In this document: positions 22,304 through 34,567 of the stretch, one piece after another
How the letters are laid out: each line of letters starts with the position of its first letter
Numbering within the stretch: the stretch's first letter is position 1
NCBI GenBank assembly: GCA_029449235.1
Contig: JANATG010000019.1
Coordinates: 992,001-1,056,000, forward strand
Source: Linnemannia schmuckeri
Taxonomy: Eukaryota > Mortierellomycota > Mortierellomycetes > Mortierellales > Mortierellaceae
Direction of reading: 5' to 3'
Length of the DNA: 64,000 nt
Made by a program: the position numbers and the translations under genes
Notes under the pieces: model-generated
Told to the model about the DNA's origin: nothing
Seen by the model: the letters and a program-made list of their open reading frames with translations, nothing else
The model's database searches: none

Positions 22304-24597
22304 CTAGTCGCTATCATCAAACGTAATCTTGTTGCTCTTGGCACCCGAGAGAGCAGCGGCCATGGCCGCCTTCTCAGTCTGCTTGGCAATCCACGAAGGA
22401 TGCAACGTAGGATCGTTAAGATCAGGTCCTGCGGGCACAGGTTTCGCTTTAGGCTTAGGGAGCTGGACAATGCTTGCCGATCCATCTCCTGCACCGATAG
22501 TGCGACGGTTAGGCAGCCTCTGCGCATTGGCCGTCGATGCATCCCTCTGGGCATTGAACTTTTCTTGCTTGGCCTTGCGTGCTGCCTTCTTTTCGGCACG
22601 AATCCTGGCCTCCTCCTCGGCCTTCTTGATATGGTTCGCTTCCTTGCCATACTTGCGCTCCGCTTTCCTGTGAACAGGTGAAAAGACAAAAAAAAAAAAG
22701 AGCAATGGATATGGATATGACAAGTAAGAGTCACGAGACAAAAAAAAGATATGCAAATTTTTGAGTTAGAAACCAACAAAACCATGGGTAAACCGTCGAA
22801 ACCAACAAAACCATGGGTAAACCGTCCCTAATGCATTCTTGATCATGCACAAAGATAGAAGTGATAAAGAAACTTACGCGCGGCGTGCTTGCTGGCCAGG
22901 ACGATTCTTCTTGATTTTACCATAGATCTCATCAAACTTGTCGTCGACCCAATCATTCTTGTCTTTTTTGCCCTTCTTATCCTTCTTATCCTTCTTGCCC
23001 CCCTCGTTCAACGATCCAATAAACATCGATGCCATTGACGACGACGATCCTGCAGGAGACTTGCCGCCCATGGGCAGAGGGAGTCCATCCGAGTCATATC
23101 CGTCATCTTCCCGCTCAGAATCGCTGATATCTGACAGATCCACGTCACCCATCTCCACATCCTCATCCTCGCTTTCTTCAGCATCGCTATCCGCCTTTTT
23201 GGTATCTTTTTGTGTCTTCTTCTTGTTCTAATCATCAACAACAAACCAAAAACCACGTGTTAGAGAATGTACTTTGCAATAGAGCGAATTTGATCCGCCG
23301 AATCCAAAACATCAGCCCCTTTGTCCGTTATTTACCTTAGGCTCGCCCTGATCATCGCCGGCCTTCCGCTTTTTGTTCTTCTCCTCGTTAGCCTTCTTTC
23401 CAGTGATGATATTCTCCAACTCATCCCACAGCTTCGACATGTGCTCCTTGACAGTCTTGGTGTTTGTTAAACGCGCCTCAATGATTTGAATCGTCGCAGC
23501 ATCATCCTGTGATCCAGCCGCTGAAGTCTCCTTCTTAGCAGTGGTGTATGGTGCCATGAGTGTATGCGATCCGAGAATAGGGTGCTTGCCCAACTTTGCC
23601 ACAAATGCGCGCTCCGATAATGAGTCCATGTCCATTTTCTAAAAATTAAGGACCGTTCCAGTGTTAATATCGTCCTCCATGATATATCGTATGCAGATTC
23701 CAATGGCGCGACAGAAAGGAGAGGTCTCAAAAATGTACCTTGACCAACTCGATCTCGTTCTCGAACTTGGTAACATCCTCCTGAGTCAAGTCCTGCTTCT
23801 TCTTGTGAAGTGGCTTATCCTCCTCCTTTGCCTCGCTCTTGTTCTCCTTCTCTCTACAAAGAACGATCATCAATTCGTAAAAAGAAGTGAGTAATAAGGA
23901 ATTCGCATTCGTCCAGTAATTTTCCTTCGCAGCAATAGTAATGCCAGCGCCGCGCTTCCTGTACAAGTCACAAAACTTACTCGACAGCTTTCCGAGCCTC
24001 ACGAAGTCGCTTGACAAGTCTCTGAGTTTCGAACGCCTTGGCCTTAACAAACGCCTTCCTGATCTCCTTTTTTGCTTGATACTATCTCACGCAAAAACAA
24101 CAACAAAAAAAGGGCGATAGTAAACTTGTTAGAACCTATTCTTGTCCGGCACCGAGACCTTCAACATCCCACAATATGTCCATGAACAATAGAAAGTTGA
24201 GACTTACAATCTTTTGGCTAATCTTCTGCTCCTTCAACTTCAACAGTTTCTGAGCAGCTTCACTCAGGACCACTGATTCCTGTCCCTGTTCCTGTCCTTC
24301 CTCTACAGCTTCTGATGTAGATGCAGATCCATGTCCCTTTTTCCGCTCAGCCTCTACAACCTTCTTGGCTTTCCTTGAAGTCGACTCTCCAACCTGGGCC
24401 TGGAGCTTGATAATCTCCCATCCCAGGTTGTCCTTCTTCTTACCCTTGTGTTCTCCCTTCTATGAAAAATGTATCGAAAAGACAGAATTGAGAGAGTTGA
24501 GTCTCTGACCGTGGTGGAATGAGTCCTCTTTCTGGTCAAGTAGCAGTCTCCTTGTTAAATGGATGTGCCGTCCGAGTAGTGCGGCATGGGTTACCAT
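22304..24597 (-). CDS. BUD22: Bud22-family ribosome biogenesis protein
   Basis: Seven exons: 24597-24595, 24459-24208, 24081-23981, 23853-23739, 23638-23336, 23227-22878 and 22667-22304, giving 495 aa. Bud22 (SRFBP1 in animals) is a small-subunit processome factor needed for early pre-rRNA cleavage in the nucleolus. Support comes from the N-terminal coiled region (LLKLKEQKISQKI, then YQAKKEIRKAFVKAKAFE and RLVKRLREARKAVE), the acidic and Lys-rich middle, and the C-terminal signature LHPSWIAKQTEKAAMAAAL ending near KITFDD. All splice phases agree. The start is odd: the only upstream in-phase ATG is followed at once by GTAACC, so the first coding exon would be the ATG alone. The C-terminal exons are firm; the start is tentative. 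Confidence 0.8.
22769..22826. repeat. 29-bp tandem duplication in a BUD22 intron
   Basis: The 29-base unit at 22769-22797 is repeated exactly at 22798-22826. It lies inside the last intron of BUD22 (22668-22877) and does not touch the splice sites. Confidence 0.85.
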
Positions 24598-25000
24598 TGT
24601 GTGTTGAGTGAGTGTGAATGATGGACCGTGCAAAGAGTAAAGCTTGAAGCAGCTTTAAAAAAAAGAAAAAGGACAACGTGGAAAACAACAACAACGTGAC
24701 TTGCATTTCTTTCAACCTCAACCGCCCTAAAAACTTTGCCCTTTGGCAACCATGGAAAAAATGAACAAGCCGAGGCACCGCCTCTCAACTGCAAGAGCGA
24801 CACGCATTCAAGTCATGTAGATGCACCAAGATATCGTAAGTAGAGAACTCAGTCAGAAAGCGAGAGAGAGAAGTAAAAAAAGTGATTTTTTATTACGGAA
24901 ATCGTCCATGCTCCGTGTGTATCGTAATATTCTCCGTAGATACACCATATAAGTCTCTACAAGCGATTGGAAATACGTCTCCTGCACGCCATCGTCGCCT
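24598..25000. other. Intergenic between BUD22 and PDAP1
   Basis: About 400 bp holding the BUD22 upstream region and the PDAP1 3' UTR. The open frames seen here have no family resemblance. Confidence 0.5.
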
Positions 25001-26222
25001 TTAACGTCTGCGGGCCTCAGCCTTGGCCGCAGCAGCCTCGTCTCTTGCTATATCCCACAAGCGCAAAGAAGGAAGAAAAACATGGTGTCTTTGTTAGCGC
25101 AAAGAACGACAACAACAACAAAAAACCGAGCCAGCCCGCAGTAATTTTTTGTTTGGGCATTGAGCAAATTAAGTTTTTTGATTTTTTTTTTTGCAGTCGG
25201 ACGAACAGCAGGATAACAGGCACTCACCTTGGGCTTCGGCCAAACGCTGGGCAGCAGCCTCCTCACGCTTCTGACGGATAATGGCCAAACGAGCCATATC
25301 GGCCTTGGCCTGATCAGTCTTACCCTCCTGGTGCAACTTCCAGTACTTTTGCTTGGCAGCCTCCTTTTCAGCAGCCTCCCTATTGATTGTAGACACCACA
25401 CGGAGATGGAGAAAGAAAAGGTTAACAAAGTGAAAAGAAAAGGGTACTGGTGATCAAAAGAAAAGCACATCCAGCTGACCATAGTTTTCTTCTATTGTTC
25501 GTCCTCCTTTCTCTTTCCGATGGCGTGTGGTTTTGAAGTAAAGGTGCAATTACCTCTCCTTGCGAGACATTTCAATAGGGGTGGTGAGGTCGGAAGCCTT
25601 CATGATCCTGTTTCCAGCAGCACGGTTGGGGTTGGCGATATCGCTGGCGGGAGCAGCAGTGGGGGCGGGCTTCTTCTTCTATTGTACATTAAAAGGTTAA
25701 GAAACAAGCACAAGTTGTTAGGCATATCGTTTTGCCACTGTATTCCTTTTTCCAATCCTGCCTCCTTTGAACAATAGCAACAAGGAACAACGAGTCCACG
25801 AAAACAAGGGGGACGAAGAGCAACACAAAGGTGGACGACCAACTTACGACGACAACATCCTCCTCCTCAGAGGACTCCTCCTCGGAATCGCTGGCCTCAG
25901 AAGACTCCTCAGCAGACGATGACTCCTCCTCGGACTCTTCTCTGTCACGATACTAGCAATAACAATACAGGTTCAAAAACGAAAACAAGAACAGCGATTA
26001 GTTGCGTTGCTTCGCATTTATTTGTCGTTGTTGTTACCATCGGATCCGCATGACACCACTTTTTTCAATGCTCTTTTTCCGCAAATTGATTGCAAAGGAG
26101 TGAGTAACTGAAAATAAAAAGAAAGGGCACGTTACGGCGTTGTTGGAGTGAACGGCTTCGATGCGACGAGAAAAGGTCCTGCCACCTCCGCGCTGGGGCT
26201 TCTTGAATTTTCCTCCGGCCAT
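25001..26222 (-). CDS. PDAP1/HASPP28-family phosphoprotein
   Basis: Five exons: 26222-26136, 25952-25848, 25678-25554, 25379-25228 and 25047-25001, giving 171 aa, close to the ~180 aa usual for the family. The N-terminus MAGGKFKKPQRGGGRTF, a Ser/Glu acidic block, NPNRAAGNRIMKASDL and MSRKEREAAEKEAAKQKY are the signature of 28-kDa heat- and acid-stable phosphoproteins. The C-terminal half is a charged helix (REEAAAQRLAEAQ). The last acceptor could be TAG before 25047 or GAG slightly further in. Both stay in frame and differ by two residues. The molecular role of the family is poorly defined; many Ser-Glu runs suggest casein kinase 2 targets. All introns have GT..AG ends. Confidence 0.88.
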
Positions 26223-26276
26223 GGTTGATGATTAGTTTATGTGATGTGAGAGTAGAAGGTTGATGAAAAGGAAAAA

Positions 26277-26298
26277 GAAAAAAAAAAAAAAAAAAAAA
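26277..26298. repeat. A-run
   Basis: A near-uninterrupted A tract lies just upstream of PDAP1 (minus strand), so it is a T tract in the sense of that gene's promoter or leader. Confidence 0.7.
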
Positions 26299-26497
26299 GC
26301 GTGCGGTCTTGTCTTGGAGGGAAATTTATCGCCCGTCGTCGTTTTTTGTGTATATCCTCCCTCCGCCCCCAGAAGGCAACTTTGTTCGCGTGGCCACACA
26401 TCATTATCACACTTCGACTTCCAGGGAAAAATAAAATGTTACGACACGTTTTGTATTATTGTTATGCTCCTAGCCAATTCCTTCGCACCGGCAGCCA

Positions 26498-29229
26498 TTA
26501 TTGCTCTTTGCCGAGGGCAGAGAGCTGCTGGAGGAACTCCTTGGGGTTTAGCACCTCTGTCGACCCATAAGTAATCTTCTTCTTGATCGTCTGTCTCTGC
26601 GCATACTCGTTCAGGTTCTGGTACTCCACATAGTTGCCTCCTCCCACAACAAACACAATCGCCTCCTGGAAGGGCGTCCGCGTGCGTGGCATCTTGGCAT
26701 TCGATGCCCGGCTGACCTTAGGATCAAAATACAAAAACTCCTCATTTGTCTCGTTCGCACCTCCACCAGGCTCCATAATCGACTCGATAATCCTTGTCAT
26801 CGGCAAATCCTTCTTTGTTGGCAAAAAATTCTTTACTCCCGCCAGCAAGTTCTCAAATCCTCCTCCTAATCCACCCGATCCCAAGTGATCCGACAGCTAT
26901 GAGGTCACCGATCGAAAATAGTATTATCAGTTAGCCGATCTGGCACCATTGACGCATTATCAAAATACATGTAACAAAGTGCGAAGTGTACCTTATTTCC
27001 GATGTTGCCGAGGCGATTGAGGAGGTAGTCGGGGCGGCCAAAGCTCTGAGGAGGCTGCTGGGTCATGTTGGTCATACGAGTGTACGCACGAACACCCTTG
27101 ACATAGCGGAGAGGGGCAAGATCACAGCCTGCCTTCACCAAAGCATCCTCGTACTCCTGCATCACATCGCTGGGGATATCCTCCTGGACCGAGAGATAAT
27201 AGATCAAGAAGAGACGCATCTTATCGTCGGCAACCTTCTTCTCTGGATCATTGATCGCCTCCAAGATGTTGGCCTTTGTCTGCTTGGTGATCGATTCTTC
27301 CATCTGGAAAAGGGTATCCAGCTGTCTGTCCTTAATTCCCTGCAGCAGACCAGTGGCAATGTTCATATGCATGTCCAGTGTCGCCTTTCTTGCAGTGAGC
27401 TCAGGCAAAGCCGTGATCGCCGTCTTCAAATGCTTTGCGCCCGACGAGAAGTCACTAATGATGGGAGAAAAGCGACGTTAGGGTGAGTTCAAACTTCATA
27501 GCATGTTGTCGATCTGGAGGAAGCAGTTCAATGCCGTTAAGACACTTACAGCTGGCTGACATCGTCTAGACTGCTGACACCGCTCATCTGAGATATCTGT
27601 GCAGCGTCCTTCTTGTACTTCGTCAACTCACTATCAATCTCCTCTGCTACCTGAGGGAAAGGAGCCGACGCGTTCTTATTCCAGAAAAAGTCCTTGGCCT
27701 CGATATCGTACTTTTTCTTGACTTGACGTCCATTCTCCTCCGTCTATAAAGTGAAAAATTGAAATAAGAGGGTTGTGTGCGTTTAGCACCGTGCGCAAAA
27801 TAATTATGACATAGCCGGCCCCTCCTGTCCAAAATCAACGAGGGGCTTCTTGAAATTCTGCAAATTACCTGAACGACAATCTCGTTCAGCTTCATGTCCA
27901 TGACGTCGTGAACAAGGGCTTGGTAGGTCCAAGAGTGACTAAGAATAGGGACCAGATCCATGTTGCGATCCAGAATGACAAGAACAGGTCGCTGAAAGTT
28001 CATGGTGTTGGAATCCGAAAAGAGGTTGTTCCTGCTGTTCATGACATGATCCCTCAAGCGGCTATCCAGCTTCTTGGCCAACATCTCTGCTGCTCCACTC
28101 CGGGGGCATCGGATGATTGGAATAACGCCTAGATCAAGTTATAAATGTGTTATGTATGATGTTAGTTCGCCGTCTTTGAGTCATAAACACGTATCCCACG
28201 AAAAGAAAAAAAACAGATGCGGCATACCCATGGTGGCAAGGACGGAAAAGAGGGAGCTTGCTGCCTTGTCGATCGATGCCTCGATCGCTGTCTCAGGGGC
28301 GGTTGGATCGTGGAGGGCCAAGTACGACTGACGATCATTGAGCGAGAACATGTTGGGTTCTGAGCAGGTAAAGTTCAGGTATTGGTCGTAAACCTGCTGG
28401 ATCTGTGCCGAGCTTCCGCTGGGGATCGTCGAAGCAGCCAGTTCTTCCATGAGTGGTCGTGGTATTACTGAAGAAAAGTTGATGTAGTAAGAGTCGTACA
28501 AGTGGTTTGAAAGATCCTATGAAAAAGACAAGTCCAGTGTAGATTGCGCACAATGGGATGTTAGGTTCATCGCATCCTTGATGTTCAAGATGAAAGCAAA
28601 CAACCTCCTGAAGTGTCGCGTTGGAATGGGGTGGGCGGGAAGGTCACTCACCTCGCTGATCCTGCGAATGTTTTCGGAAGTAGGCTCCACAAAGTAGATA
28701 GCAGGCACGTCCGGAATGGGCTGTCGCTCGTTCTTCAGCAGCCTAGCAGCATACACGAAGTGGACTATCGTCAGTACAAAGTATAATAGGCCGCCGCGAC
28801 CGAAGTATCTTTTTCAGACGAAGGGCAATGGACAAAAGGGACGTACATATGGACTGTGACGCCATTCTCACGAAGGTCGTTGACGCGCAGGACAGAAGAG
28901 ATGACATCCCGACCAAACGTGTCAAAGATCAGCACCTTCCACTCTGCATTGGATGCCATGGGAATGACCTGGTCAGCAGAGACAGGCTCTGGTTTTTGGT
29001 TGAGGTTGAGCATGGCGGCGATGGCAGCTACAATTTTGCGAGATGACCGTAAGAACAGAAAGGCGTGGGATGATGAGTGAGTGCATGTATGAGTGGTTGA
29101 GTGAGTGAGCATGAGTGTGAAATATAAGAGTCAAGGCTGGCAGTCTGGTTGTGTTATATCGATATGAAAGTGAGTGTGTTTACCGATTTGCTGCTCCCGC
29201 AAGGATGGGTCCCTTGGTGTTTGTGCCAT
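26498..29229 (-). CDS. SLY1: Sec1/Munc18-family protein Sly1
   Basis: Eight exons: 29229-29184, 29027-28847, 28742-28652, 28516-28228, 28128-27869, 27743-27550, 27454-26992 and 26896-26498, giving 640 aa, the usual length for Sly1 (SCFD1). Sly1 binds the syntaxin Sed5/Ufe1 and chaperones SNARE assembly in ER-Golgi traffic. Matches in order are an N-terminal LREQQIAAIAAMLNLN, WKVLIFDTFGRDVISSVL, PAIYFVEPTSENI, LYDSYYINF, RPVLVILDRNMDLVPIL followed by SHSWTYQALVHDV, and near the C-terminus an EAIVFVVGGGNYVEYQNL strand-helix. Every splice phase closes and donors are GTAAGT-like. This is one of the firmest genes in the window. Confidence 0.93.
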
Positions 29230-29816
29230 GGTTGAGCGAAGGAAGTGAAGTAGAGTGAAGAAAAGAGTTGATGATGGGGCAGACAAAAGTAAAAAAAAGA
29301 AAGAATAAAAGTTGAGCCGCTGCCTGGTCCTCCTTGTTCGCCACGTTCACTTTTTGCACACTCTGCCAATTTCACTTTCACGAATTACCTGTTGGCGTGA
29401 CTGGCTTCAGTTTTCATACCTCGCTCCACTGGCTGTGCCTGACGAAGCTTTAGATCATGGCCTCGTTCATAGAGGACGCGTTTCTGCGCGGTACTCTACC
29501 GATTGCCGCCCATGGTCGCCTCGACTATTCGTGTTCTCCTAACTAAACGTATGTCATTGACCCTTGTTATGACTTGTGTAAAAGACCGACATATCCAACT
29601 GGTCAAAAAAAGTTGACTCTGGACTGATCATTCGTACTGCATTGTGGAACCCATTTGAAGGCTTGAATATCAATCACTGTTCGTGCAAGGTCAAAAAGAC
29701 ATATCCCATCATTTCCTCTTCTTTCCTTTTCTTCTCTCCTCTTTCACACTACAAATATCCCTCCTTTCCTACTCCTTCCCGCATCCTCTTCATTTTCTCT
29801 ACTCTCTAGTCCTGCG
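29230..29816. other. Divergent intergenic region
   Basis: This 587-bp stretch lies between SLY1 (-) and the coiled-coil gene (+) and probably carries both promoters. No TATA box is obvious. A 29-codon ATG frame at 29458 is too short and unsupported to call. Confidence 0.5.
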
Positions 29817-31649
29817 ATGGCACACGGCACCCCAGAAGACCAACAAATCCAACAAGCACCCCCACAAGACTTTACACAAAAATTCGAAGCCCTGTACAGC
29901 CAGTGCAAATCCAGGTTCGACCGCCAAAAACAAGATCTCGACAACCTCGAAGCCCACCAACATAATATCAACCAAGCCCAACTCCGATCCATCGCTACCG
30001 TGAGGGCTTACCTTCAACTTACCCAGAGCGATGTTATCTTTTTGAGGCGTAGTATTCGTACACAAAATGAGCGTATTGACGAGGTAATGGAGGAAGAAAA
30101 CGAGGAAAGAGTAGTCTTTGCATGCAAATGGCTGAATCTTTTTTTTTTTTTGTATGAATGAGAACTCGCTCGCTGACTTTACTTTTCATTCCTTTTTGGT
30201 TTGCTTGAATGAAACAAAAGCTTAGAACCATGATAGACAAGAGCAAGCAGCTATCGAGAACCCAAACAGAAACCATCACACACCTCAAACAAGAGCGTGC
30301 ATTCCTCATAGCCTCTCAAACAAGCCTCCAACAACGCGCCGAAAAACTCGAAGCCGACCTCGCAGCCATGGCCCTCCGCGTTGAGACCCTAGACCAACAA
30401 CTCTCTCGCGTAAAGTCTTTTTTTTGTGTGTGACAAAATATATGAACGGTACAAACGCGGTATGGTGCCAGAAAAGGGGAGATTTACCTTGAAATCTGAC
30501 ATTTTACGGCTTTTTTCATATTCGTCTCAACTAACTTGATAGCTGAAGAGAATGGTTCGCGAGCACAAGGAAGCTACTAGTCACAACGACTATAACAACA
30601 CTACCACGGCCACGGCCACTGAAAAGGCTGAACAAGACAGGAGAGCACAAGAGATCCAAAGGATCCTGTCAACGATCCACGGCTACGAGGCCGTACACAC
30701 TTACGCCTTGGAACTCCTTCCGTCTCCTTCCTTCGACCCATCTCGAGATCAGGGCCAGAATATGGAACAGGAAACAACCACTCTTACTTCTCCTTTACTT
30801 CTGTCTCCACAGCCTCAACCAACAACCTACTCCATCGCCGACACACTGCAAGACAAATCTTCACTCCCACCTTCAACTTCAACTACACCCACATCCTCGT
30901 CCTTGACTCCTCGGCTTCCCTTTACGACCTTCAACCCTGCAAACCCATTTTTGCTGACTGTACGTGTATTTTCCAGTCCCTTACATAGCCCCTCCCATGT
31001 GGATGGCTGTGTGTTCGCCTGTTGTTATGACCATGAAACTCATGATGAGCCTGATAGACTTTTTTATCCCACCACCTCATCTACACTAACTTTTGGCATC
31101 ATCAACTAGATCTCGCAGTCGTCGCCTCCGACACCACCTCCGTCCATCAGCGCCACAGCTACAATCACTACCAGTGCAGCAACAAACTCCCCGCCTAAAG
31201 AAGCGCTTCCTCCTGTTCCTGATACGGAAATCCCACCCTTAGAACTGCTGCACCCACAGCAACCCTCACCGCCACCACTTTCACCAGAAAAACTACTTCG
31301 ACTTCGACGAACACATCAGCAAATAGAAGACTACAAGGCATGGATGGAACAGCAGATTGAACAGAATCAGCTGCTGTTTCAACAGTTCCTCCACCAGGAG
31401 CGACCACAGACCCTTAGTTGTCCCTTCATGACATGTCCACAATACACACACGCTCTCATCGGCTTTGCCCTCTCACTCTTTATCTCGTTCCTCGCCTACA
31501 TCACGATCCAGATGTACTCTTTCCTCCTTCAATCGAATCAACCGCAAACACAAAAGCAAGCAGACTTGGCGGCAGTCTGTGACACCACCTACAACACTCA
31601 TTCAATGCCGCTGGTAGCGATAGAGAGGATGGCTTTTATTCCAACGTAG
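29817..31649 (+). CDS. Coiled-coil protein with C-terminal membrane segment
   Basis: Four exons: 29817-30083, 30221-30409, 30543-30963 and 31111-31649, giving 471 aa. Exon 3 has two possible donors (GTACGT at 30960 and GTGTAT at 30964); only the second keeps the last exon open. Residues ~15-200 are long charged helices rich in Gln, Lys and Glu with heptad spacing (IDKSKQLSRTQTETITHLK). A Ser/Thr/Pro-rich middle follows, then another helix (LRRTHQQIEDYKAWMEQQIE). Near the C-terminus a ~22-residue hydrophobic segment (HALIGFALSLFISFLAYITI) is followed by a ~55-residue polar tail. The layout suggests a tether or golgin-like factor on an internal membrane. I do not recognise the family. Confidence 0.65.
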
Positions 31650-31908
31650 TTGTAGCGAAAACAAATAGTTTCAGAGAGAGAAAAAAGGGCGAGGAGTCGT
31701 TGACAGTAATGAAAAGCGAATAAAAGTACAAACAGAAAGAGTACATAAAAAATCACGAGAAAATAGGAGAGTAAAGAAAATAAAGCGAGAAAAATGCAAA
31801 GTAAGGGTAGGGTAGGGAAGGAAAGGTGCTGGTAACTGTCAACATGACTGACAGATTCAGGCGAAGAGTGGCAATACTATGAGGACGCCAACCAAACTAA
31901 TGATCAGG

Positions 31909-34567
31909 TTAGGACGCAACTGCCATGCTAGCAGCTCCGGAGGACGACGAAGGTAGCTCATCAACGCGCGAAGACCGACCTGCTAGATCCGGATCCTGCA
32001 ACGACGACGAAGAGAACATCTGTCTCGGCCAAAGGGTCTCAGGCACGCCGGGGCATGTTCCAATTCCACACCCCTTCCACCGGACAGGGACCCGCTTCTG
32101 ACCTAACACATCTTGCCAGACCATCACAATCCGACATGGCTTCCAGAACCGTCTCTGACACCCGGCACATCGATTGTTGATCCGTGCTCGTCTGAAGATA
32201 TCAAACAGGTACGGTGTCATGTATTCCTTGAAAATCTCTTCCTTGAACAATTCGACTTGCCTTGCTTTCTTGCTCGTTGGCGCTTGTTTTCTGTGACCGT
32301 CATAACCATCGTCCTGGGTTACATCTCCACCGGCACATGGCCCCATAGGATCCTCCAGCCAATCGTTGTCATCTTCCATCGAAATCTTGCTGTCCTTTCG
32401 CGGCCGATCCAGACTTTCGTCTTCTCCTCCCTTGGTCGTCTGAGTGTCCATGTAGTTCAAGATGACATTTCCTGCAAGGTGGGCGAGTGTAGGGAATCGT
32501 GAGCGAAGCACTACGTGAGGCGGTAACTGCACACGCATCCTTGGCGTCGTACTCTGCGGATGAACTGATCCTGCTGTCTGCTGACCCTGCTCATCCTGAT
32601 CCATCTCACCTGTCGAGTCGGTGCCATAGAAACTCGGACCAGCCTGCGAGTCCTGCTCCTGAGCTGGCGACATTTCGATATCATCGCTCTGCAATCCCAC
32701 GAATTCAGATTCACCCATAGTTGGCGTCTCTGGTATACTTTGTTGTTGTCCTTCTGGTTGCTGATCTTGCTGTGCGCCAATGTCGTCCATTTCATCTCCA
32801 TTAAAATCTTGCTGCTGCTGTTGTTGCTCGGCGGGGTCCTGTTCGACAATCCCGCCTTCTGATTGAGGGTATACCATGAACGGGTTTGGATGAATGGAAA
32901 GGATATGAAGCTTTGGCAAAAGCGCGATTTGAGACGGTAGGTATTCCTATATGACAGATGAAAATAAGCAACAGCCAGGTTAGGTTGGGGTAACATATCA
33001 AAAAGTATTATTAGCATATGCTTTTTCATGCATGTGGCATGTGGCTGATGTTTGCCATTATATTAGATGAAACATGAATGTTTTACCAAAAGGTTACCGC
33101 CGATAGAAAGCTCAACCAGGTTGCAGAGAAGTCCAATCTCTGGAGGTATGGCCTTGATATTGTTGTTCCCTAAAGAATACAACAAAGTACACAGTTGTGT
33201 CCATATTAGCCACAAGGATTTAATAATGGTAGCCATAAGGAGGTTCGAATGATGTAAAGGCCAATTGCGTCGTGAGTTTAACACGCTTACTGAGGGACAG
33301 GACAGAGAGATTATGGAGCTCAAAAACATGCATGGGTATGGTGATGAACTGGTTAAAGCTCAAGAACAGCTTCAGTCGGTTTCTCGACAATGCGAACGAC
33401 CCGCGTTCATTATAGACAATCGCATAGTTCAGGTCGCGAACCTCTGGCGGCAAGTCAGTGAGCTCCAGGTTACTAAAGTAGTAAATGGTGTGGTTCAACA
33501 ACAGCAAAAAAGAACAAGGTCAAAAAATCACAAAAAAGGGACAGCAGCATGGCTGATATAACCCATTCTTCCCCAGCTAAACTTCCTCCCTCCTGCTTCG
33601 TTTTCATTAGGCTAAATACTCCAGAGGAAACATACCTAAGGTCCAGTTCTCCGACACCATCTTCGACGGCCTCCTGGATCAGCTTTTGCACATGGCCAGC
33701 CACCATGCGGTCGTTTCTCTCTTTGAAGTAAGGCCCGTCCATCGTACGCCTGGCTTTTCTGCGTGGCTGCAAGTCCAACAAACATTCCCCGCTGTCCTTG
33801 AAACTGTCTGAGCGATCGTGGTTCTTTTGCAAGGTCATCGTCGTTTCTGGCATCATATACGAAGTGGCGCCACTTCCCAGAGAGGATGAAGTAGCTCCAC
33901 TATTAATGCTCTGATGATGATTGAACCCCCGATCGTGATTCTGAAAGGATAGATCTTGAGCCGTGCCAGTCGACATGGTCAAAAAAGTCGTATCCGGTGG
34001 CCAGAGGCATCGATTCGAACCGGCGATTGAAGTCAAGGGTCTCCTTGGAATCACGTCGTCGAGGAGTGGACCGTCTGTAGCTGAAGAATCTGGGAGTTGC
34101 GCTCGAAACCATCGCTTGTAAATGGACTGGTTGTCGCCGCCCACGGTAGCACCCGTCCTTGTATTGTAATGATGCGAACCCGCAAGATTGGCTGCTGATT
34201 CTGATAGTCGAGACGGTTGAAGGCGACGAGCAATATGTTCGATCGCTGCATTGTATGCTGGTCGAGGGGGAGAGGGTGGGTGTGTGAAGGTGGGCATAGG
34301 AGGTGGGGTCGAAAAGTAGACATCAAAGTCGTCTGAGGTGGACGGGGACCCGATAGAAGAGTTGGACCGTCTGGTTGGAGTGGTCATGCCTTCCGCAAGT
34401 TCGTCGTTCTCCTCTTCTTCGTACTCGTCATAGACAGTTGTCAATACTGCTCCTGCTTGTGGTATTGTGTCGAGAGCTGAGTCGGTTATTGCACCAAGGA
34501 CCCTTGTGGTGGTGATGGCGTTCAGTACAGGCTGTCGTTGGACGAGTTCGCTCCTGGCGAAGTCCAT
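31909..34567 (-). CDS. Leucine-rich repeat protein with C-terminal cysteine motif
   Basis: Four exons: 34567-33636, 33472-33291, 33169-33087 and 32946-31909, giving 744 aa. The N-terminal 300 residues are a low-complexity Ser/Thr/Pro-rich region. The start ATG 34567 is chosen because the frame extends upstream only through a non-ATG codon. About residues 300-410 hold four or five LRRs of the LPxxI/IPPEI type (LELTDLPPEVRDL, NLSVLSLRNNNIKAIPPEIG, LVELSIGGNLLEYLPSQI), and introns fall between repeats. Next come a Gln/Asp-rich stretch and a helical segment (LAHLAGNVILNYM). Near the C-terminus a CxxC pair, a single Cys after WKP and a later Cys-rich patch could bind zinc. A similar LRR plus C-terminal Cys layout is, I believe, found in other fungal proteins of unknown function, probably acting in scaffolding. 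Confidence 0.75.
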
